Below, one piece after another: positions 16,373-20,097 of a stretch of 20,097 nt of DNA. Positions within the stretch are counted from its first letter, which is position 1; each line of letters opens with the position of its first letter. Below the pieces are notes generated by a model. It saw only the letters and a program-made list of their open reading frames with translations. It did no database searches and had not been told where the DNA came from. A program made the position numbers and the translations under genes. The stretch comes from an uncultured Bacteroides sp. GTDB lineage: Bacteria; Bacteroidota; Bacteroidia; Bacteroidales; Bacteroidaceae. The DNA lies in contig CAJJYX010000039.1 of the NCBI GenBank assembly GCA_905197435.1, positions 1-20,097 of the forward strand, read 5' to 3'.

Positions 16373-18570
16373 TGAAATTTCCATTTCATAAACAGTATGA
16401 CTCTATGCAGTGCGGTTTAGCCTGCTTACAAATGATATGTGATTTCTTTGGAACAAACTATTCTTTGGAAACAATATCCCGATACTGTTTTGCAACTACA
16501 GAAGGAACATCATTACGCAGCATCAACGAAGCTGCTTTAAAATTAGGCTTTCATACAATTATAGGAAAGGTTACAGTCTCCCAGTTAAAAGAAGCTTCAT
16601 TGCCCTGTATCCTATATTGGAATCAGAAACATTTTATCATATTATATGATATAAAAAGACGAAAGAAGAAGAGTATTTACGACATAGCCGATCCATCAAA
16701 AGGATTGCTAAAATACACAGAAGAAGAATTTGAAGAGAATTGGCTTAATACATTTGTTAAAAATGAAGAAGCAGGCATTGCTCTCTTCCTCCAACCTACC
16801 CCTGCTTTCTATGAAAAGCAGGAAGAGCGTAAGAGCGAGAAGCGTTCCTTTGCATTTCTCTTCGGCTACTTCCGCCAGTATCGCCGATATTTCGGACAAA
16901 TCATCCTGGGGTTACTGATTGGGTGCATCCTGCAACTCATCTTTCCTTTCCTTACACAAGCCATTGTGGACGTCGGCATCAAACACCGGAACATTAGTTT
17001 CATCTATCTGATACTCATCGGACAGTTGATGTTGACCATCAGCCGGACAACAGTGGACTTCATCCGCCGATGGATATTGTTGCACATCAGCATGAGAATA
17101 AACATCTCGCTGGTCAGCGATTTCTTCATCAAACTGCTGAAGCTGCCCATGTCTTTCTTCGACACCAAACTGATGGGCGACCTGCTGCAACGGATGAGCG
17201 ACCACAGCCGAGTGGAGAAATTCCTCACCACACAGACACTCAGTGTGATGTTTTCACTGTTCAGTTTCATCGTGTTCGGCGCAGTGCTACTATGCTACAA
17301 CCTCCCGATATTCTGCATCTTCCTGGCAGGAAGTATAGCCTACTCCGGCTGGATAGCCATCTTCCTGAAACGGCGGAAACAGATAGACTATCTCTACTTC
17401 GAGAAGCAGGCCAAGAACAACAACAAGACCTACCAGTTCATCACCTTCATGCAGGAGATAAAGCTGCAAGACTGCGAACAGCGCCGCCGCTGGGAGTGGG
17501 AAGACGTGCAGGCCGACCTCTTCGACGTGCAGATGAAAAGCCTGAAGCTGCAGCAGAAGCAGGAGGCGGGCAGCATACTCATCAACGAAGTGAAGAATAT
17601 AGTGATTACCGTGGTGGCGGCAGCAGCCGTGATACAAGGAAGCATGACGCTGGGTATGATGCTGGCCGTGCAATACATCATAGGCCAACTGAACAGCCCC
17701 GTAGAGCAACTGATGAAGTTCATCTACTCGTTGCAAGACGTCAGGATAAGCCTGGAGCGCATCAACGAAATACATGAGCTGAAGAACGAGGAAAGCACGG
17801 AACGACAACTGACAGTGCCCGGCAAAGAGGGCAAAGACCTGAAATTCGAGAACGTCAGCTTCAAGTACGACCCGCACAATCCGCAGTGGACCCTGGAAGG
17901 AATAAACTTCACCATCCCCTACGGAAAGACCACCGCCATCGTGGGTGCATCGGGCAGCGGGAAAACCACCCTGCTGAAACTGATGCTGGGCTATTACCCC
18001 GTGCAGCAGGGAGAGCTCAGGATAGGAGATGCCAACATCGACCGGTATGACATGAAGTGGTGGCGCCGCAAGTGCGGAGTAGTGATGCAGGACGGGGTTA
18101 TTTTCTCCGAGAGCATCGCCCGGAACATTGCCGTGGATGACGGAGAGATGAGCTTCGACCGCCTGAAGAATGCCGTAGAACTGGCCAATGTCAGGAACTT
18201 TGCCAAAAGACTGCCCTTGAGCTACAGCACAAAGATAGGGCCGGACGGGGTAGGGCTGAGCCAAGGACAGAAACAGCGCATCCTCATAGCCCGCGCCATC
18301 TACAAGAATCCGCAATACATCTTCCTGGACGAAGCCACCAATGCCCTCGATGCCGAAAACGAGCGCGTGATCGTGGAGAACCTGCACGACTTCTATCTGG
18401 GACGCACCGTAGTGGTGGTGGCACACCGCCTCAGCACCGTGAAGGATGCCGACCAGATTATCGTGATGGACAAAGGACGCATTGCGGAAATCGGAAATCA
18501 TGCCTCGCTCGTAAAGAAGCAGGGAGTTTACTACAATTTAGTGAAAAACCAACTGGAGTTGGGAAACTAA
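16369..18570 (+). CDS. C39-peptidase-containing ABC transporter (bacteriocin/RiPP exporter)
   Basis: Inner-membrane exporter of 733 residues that removes Gly-Gly leaders while it transports the peptide. The C39 domain (1-130) has Q9, catalytic C15 (QCGLACLQMI), H88 (NQKHFIILYD) and D108 (IADPSKG). The membrane domain runs about 170-450. The ATPase domain has Walker A GASGSGKTT (526-534), signature LSQGQKQR (630-637), Walker B IFLDEAT (651-657) and H-loop H686. All key residues are present, so the protein should be active. It overlaps the barrel gene stop; a second ATG follows at once (16372). Composition changes sharply inside the gene: AT-rich in the peptidase part (13 G/C in 60 bases at 16621) and GC-rich later (41 in 60 at 17461), suggesting a recombined or mosaic gene. 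Confidence 0.95.
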   Translation: MMKFPFHKQYDSMQCGLACLQMICDFFGTNYSLETISRYCFATTEGTSLRSINEAALKLGFHTIIGKVTVSQLKEASLPCILYWNQKHFIILYDIKRRKKKSIYDIADPSKGLLKYTEEEFEENWLNTFVKNEEAGIALFLQPTPAFYEKQEERKSEKRSFAFLFGYFRQYRRYFGQIILGLLIGCILQLIFPFLTQAIVDVGIKHRNISFIYLILIGQLMLTISRTTVDFIRRWILLHISMRINISLVSDFFIKLLKLPMSFFDTKLMGDLLQRMSDHSRVEKFLTTQTLSVMFSLFSFIVFGAVLLCYNLPIFCIFLAGSIAYSGWIAIFLKRRKQIDYLYFEKQAKNNNKTYQFITFMQEIKLQDCEQRRRWEWEDVQADLFDVQMKSLKLQQKQEAGSILINEVKNIVITVVAAAAVIQGSMTLGMMLAVQYIIGQLNSPVEQLMKFIYSLQDVRISLERINEIHELKNEESTERQLTVPGKEGKDLKFENVSFKYDPHNPQWTLEGINFTIPYGKTTAIVGASGSGKTTLLKLMLGYYPVQQGELRIGDANIDRYDMKWWRRKCGVVMQDGVIFSESIARNIAVDDGEMSFDRLKNAVELANVRNFAKRLPLSYSTKIGPDGVGLSQGQKQRILIARAIYKNPQYIFLDEATNALDAENERVIVENLHDFYLGRTVVVVAHRLSTVKDADQIIVMDKGRIAEIGNHASLVKKQGVYYNLVKNQLELGN

Positions 18571-18591
18571 AAACATATAGGAGAGCAAGCC

Positions 18592-19074
18592 ATGACAGAA
18601 TATGAAAACATAGAACTGCGCAGCGAGAAAGTAAGGAACATCATCGGCCGCGTGCCTCCCGAACTGGTTACGGGCGGCCCCGCCTACGTCATCTTCCTGC
18701 TTGTAGCTCTGTTTGTAGCAACCGCAGCCATTCCTTATCCCGAGAACATACGTGCCGCCGTCATTGTGACGCATAAGGACAGAGAGGGGGCACATGCCGA
18801 AGCCCTCATCCCCTACCGTTACATCACCCGGCTAAAGACGCACACAGAAATACAAGTAGAAATGGAAGGATATGCCGCCCAAAAGTATGGTTACAAGCGG
18901 GGAACAATCGTAGCCATAGAAGACAGCCTCATCAGCCGCAACGGCAACAGCTACTTCCGTGCCTACCTGACGCTGAAAACCCCGATGAAGTATGACATCA
19001 AACTGAACATGCAGGGCGTGGGCACCATTACCGTGGCCAACCGAAGCATCCTTCATTACATCATCTGGAAATAA
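18592..19074 (+). CDS. Very short HlyD-like membrane-fusion protein
   Basis: A 160-residue protein with one membrane segment (about 31-47, YVIFLLVALFVATAAI) near the N-terminus and a periplasmic part of about 110 residues. IELRSEKVRNIIGRVPPEL and IPYPENIRAAVIV match the N-terminus of Bacteroidetes HlyD-type secretion proteins. ALIPYRYITRL, then VEMEGYAAQKYGYKRGTIVAIED match the beta-barrel region of the same family. The coiled-coil hairpin and lipoyl domain of full-length HlyD (about 400 residues) are missing, but the reading frame is intact, so it looks like a naturally short adaptor and not a broken gene. It starts 21 bases after the exporter stop and is the last gene of the cassette. It probably partners the C39 exporter; no TolC-type gene is present. 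Confidence 0.8.
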   Translation: MTEYENIELRSEKVRNIIGRVPPELVTGGPAYVIFLLVALFVATAAIPYPENIRAAVIVTHKDREGAHAEALIPYRYITRLKTHTEIQVEMEGYAAQKYGYKRGTIVAIEDSLISRNGNSYFRAYLTLKTPMKYDIKLNMQGVGTITVANRSILHYIIWK

Positions 19075-19228
19075 GCGTCCGGAAACACCGGCTGCCTCGA
19101 GTCCCGGGAATCGGGCGCTACAGTTTTCCCCTCGAAAAAAGCGAAGCGAGAAAAAGGATTGTTTTCTCCCTTCCAGCCAACTTTTCTTCCCAGAATGTTG
19201 CATCAAGTGAAAGTTTATCTTATTTTTG
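19075..19228 (+). other. Gene-free stretch with a candidate Bacteroidales promoter at its end
   Basis: No gene is visible. Small GC-rich inverted pieces (CCGG/CCGG and CTCG/CGAG) follow the HlyD-like gene, but none has a clear T run. At the end, TTG (19198-19200) and TATTTTTG (19221-19228) lie 20 bases apart and fit the Bacteroidales -33/-7 pattern, as if the Bacteroidales DNA continued into a new gene that is missing here. Confidence 0.4.
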
Positions 19229-19235
19229 CGGTTCG
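19215..19235. other. Junction between Bacteroidales and Firmicutes-like DNA
   Basis: Left of here lie a Bacteroidales operon and promoter-like signals; right of here a truncated YibE/F gene begins with no start codon. The bases TATTTTTGC (19221-19229) can belong to both sides: a Bacteroidales -7 box on the left and YFC of the YibE/F reading frame on the right. That gives a short shared sequence, as in assembly or amplification chimeras. Confidence 0.7.
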
Positions 19236-19412
19236 ATTCCGCTGATACTGATCAAGATGATCAATCATTACGGATTTACGGAAATCTTCAAATTTCATAT
19301 TCCATTTGAACTGATCCAGTTTCTGATGGGATCGATCGCCATCCTGATCTCGATCCCGATCAGTCTTGCGGTTTCGGTTCGGCTCTTAAAGGGAAAGGAG
19401 GAGTTGGCATGA
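19221..19412 (+). CDS. C-terminal fragment of a YibE/F-family membrane protein
   Basis: Partial gene lacking its 5' end. The frame from 19221 reads YFCGSIPLILIKMINHYGF, and then a hydrophobic helix around FLMGSIAILISIPISLAVSV, ending KGKEELA and TGA at 19410-19412. This matches the C-terminal end of YibE/F-like multi-pass membrane proteins, where a GSIPLxLL-type loop is followed by a last helix. About 63 codons remain. The stop overlaps the next ATG (ATGA). Because the N-terminal part is absent and the DNA to the left belongs to another lineage, it is a fragment created at the junction. Function of the family is not established. Confidence 0.65.
   Translation, partial: YFCGSIPLILIKMINHYGFTEIFKFHIPFELIQFLMGSIAILISIPISLAVSVRLLKGKEELA
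19396..19401 (+). promoter_or_regulatory. Strong Shine-Dalgarno site AGGAGG
   Basis: AGGAGG lies 7 bases before ATG 19409. Perfect sites like this are usual in Firmicutes and rare in Bacteroidales, and no Bacteroidales gene start in this window shows one, which supports a different source for this end. Confidence 0.75.
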
Positions 19413-20097
19413 TCTTGATTCTTGGAGCAGTATTTGTGATTCTTTTTGTCTTTTTGGGCGGAGACCGGGGACTTCGTTCCCTTGGTGCGCTGCTTATCAA
19501 TGTCGCGGTATTTTTACTTGACATCAAGGCACTTGAGCATGGATTTCCGGCATATCTGGTGACCCTTATCACCGTTTCGCTCATGAGCGTGACGATCCTG
19601 TTTGTACAGAATGGCTATAATCTGAAGACAAGGGCAACGCTTGTATCCCTCGCTGTGGTGACGGTGTTTATCTTTTTCCTTGCGCTTTTGGTTGCGCATG
19701 GTGCCAAGAGCAGCGGCTATAATGAGTTAAATATGTATGAGGATGAGACGGCGATGCTGGCAGGGCATGTGAGCATCAATATGACGGCGGCTGCGGTGGC
19801 GATGGTGATCGTCGGGATCGTCGGAGCGGTCATCGATGTGGCGATCGCGGTTTCAAGCGCGGTCTATGAAGTGAAATGCAAAAACCCGGAACTGACGGAG
19901 CGCGAGCTTCTGGCATCCGGTTTCCGGATGGGCGGAAATATTTTGGGAACTACGGTAAATACACTCCTGTTTGCGGGGCTTGGAGAATCGCTTCTCATGT
20001 ATCTGGAAATGAAAGAGCTGCACTACACGTTTGGACAGTTATTAAATTCCAAGGCATTTTTCCAGATGCTGTTTCCGGTGATGATGAGTGCGGTCGG
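19409..20097 (+). CDS. YibE/F-family membrane protein, N-terminal 229 codons (runs off window)
   Basis: Open from ATG 19409 to the window edge without a stop. MILILGAVFVILFVFLGGDR starts a run of hydrophobic segments (about 1-17, 27-40, 47-66, 78-95, 120-145), followed by the family's conserved block: GAVIDVAIAVSSAVYEV, KNPELTERELLASG, then GNILGTTVNTLLFAGLGES. This matches YibE/F-like proteins (PF07907), which are common in Firmicutes, often as tandem pairs, as here. The gene overlaps the end of the preceding YibE/F fragment by 4 bases. Codon choice (ATC, GCG, CTT, CTG) differs from the Bacteroidales genes to the left. The biological role of the family is not settled. Confidence 0.8.
   Translation, partial: MILILGAVFVILFVFLGGDRGLRSLGALLINVAVFLLDIKALEHGFPAYLVTLITVSLMSVTILFVQNGYNLKTRATLVSLAVVTVFIFFLALLVAHGAKSSGYNELNMYEDETAMLAGHVSINMTAAAVAMVIVGIVGAVIDVAIAVSSAVYEVKCKNPELTERELLASGFRMGGNILGTTVNTLLFAGLGESLLMYLEMKELHYTFGQLLNSKAFFQMLFPVMMSAV

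Noticed and set aside
17290..18501. 403-codon open frame on the minus strand inside the exporter gene
   Set aside because: It lies antisense to the highly conserved ATPase domain, has no recognisable domain and is a by-product of GC-rich codon use in the real gene.
19227..19241. tRNA T-arm-like sequence (4-bp GCGG/CCGC stem with loop TTCGATT) at the junction
   Set aside because: No anticodon arm, acceptor stem or CCA is found around it, and the bases read through in frame as CGSIP of a YibE/F protein, so it is not a tRNA or a clear attachment site.
1..20097. CRISPR arrays, insertion sequences, rRNA or tRNA genes
   Set aside because: I found no spaced direct repeats, transposase-like proteins, terminal inverted repeats or RNA-gene signatures anywhere in the window.

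Overview
The window looks like gut Bacteroidales DNA (Bacteroides/Phocaeicola type) for about its first 19.2 kb. The signs are a SusC/SusD pair, TAnnTTTG-type -7 promoter boxes, little use of Shine-Dalgarno sequences, a lipoprotein TPR regulator and OMP_b-brl_3-type outer-membrane proteins. The last ~870 bases (from about 19,221-19,235 on) look different: a strong AGGAGG ribosome site and two tandem YibE/F-family membrane proteins, as in Lachnospiraceae-type Firmicutes. The two halves meet at a junction that is most simply an assembly chimera.

Region 1 (about 55-10,048, + strand) is a compact five-gene operon: SusC-type TonB-dependent transporter, SusD-type lipoprotein, periplasmic M14 metallopeptidase, GltS-type sodium/glutamate symporter and an exported Ntn-type linear amide hydrolase. 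The last four genes are tightly packed (TAATG and ATGA overlaps). No glycoside hydrolase is present, so I infer uptake and breakdown of a peptide or amino-acyl amide with glutamate as a likely product. The SusC start appears frameshifted by one extra A in an A6 run at 64-69.

Region 2 (10,049-11,927) holds a hairpin terminator and a membrane-anchored TPR/coiled-coil protein with a C-terminal HTH-like domain, probably the local one-component regulator.

Region 3 (11,928-19,074) is the most interesting part: a complete radical-SAM RiPP (modified peptide) cassette. An upstream region with three TTGTAC repeats and a palindrome is followed by a small exported DUF3244-like protein and a 59-residue precursor peptide with a Gly-Gly leader and five clustered cysteines, which I read directly from the sequence. 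A terminator-like hairpin comes next, then a radical SAM/SPASM maturase with all its iron-sulfur cysteines, a TonB-receptor-like outer-membrane barrel, a C39-peptidase ABC exporter and a very short HlyD-like adaptor. The proposed flow is that the maturase cross-links the Cys-rich core, the C39 domain cuts after Gly-Gly during export, and the HlyD stub and barrel carry or bind the product at the envelope. The maturase and the C39 peptidase domain are AT-rich, while the ABC membrane and ATPase domains are GC-rich, which points to mosaic assembly.

Region 4 (19,075-20,097) is a short gene-free stretch, the junction, the C-terminal end of one YibE/F-like protein and the N-terminal 229 codons of a second that runs off the window.
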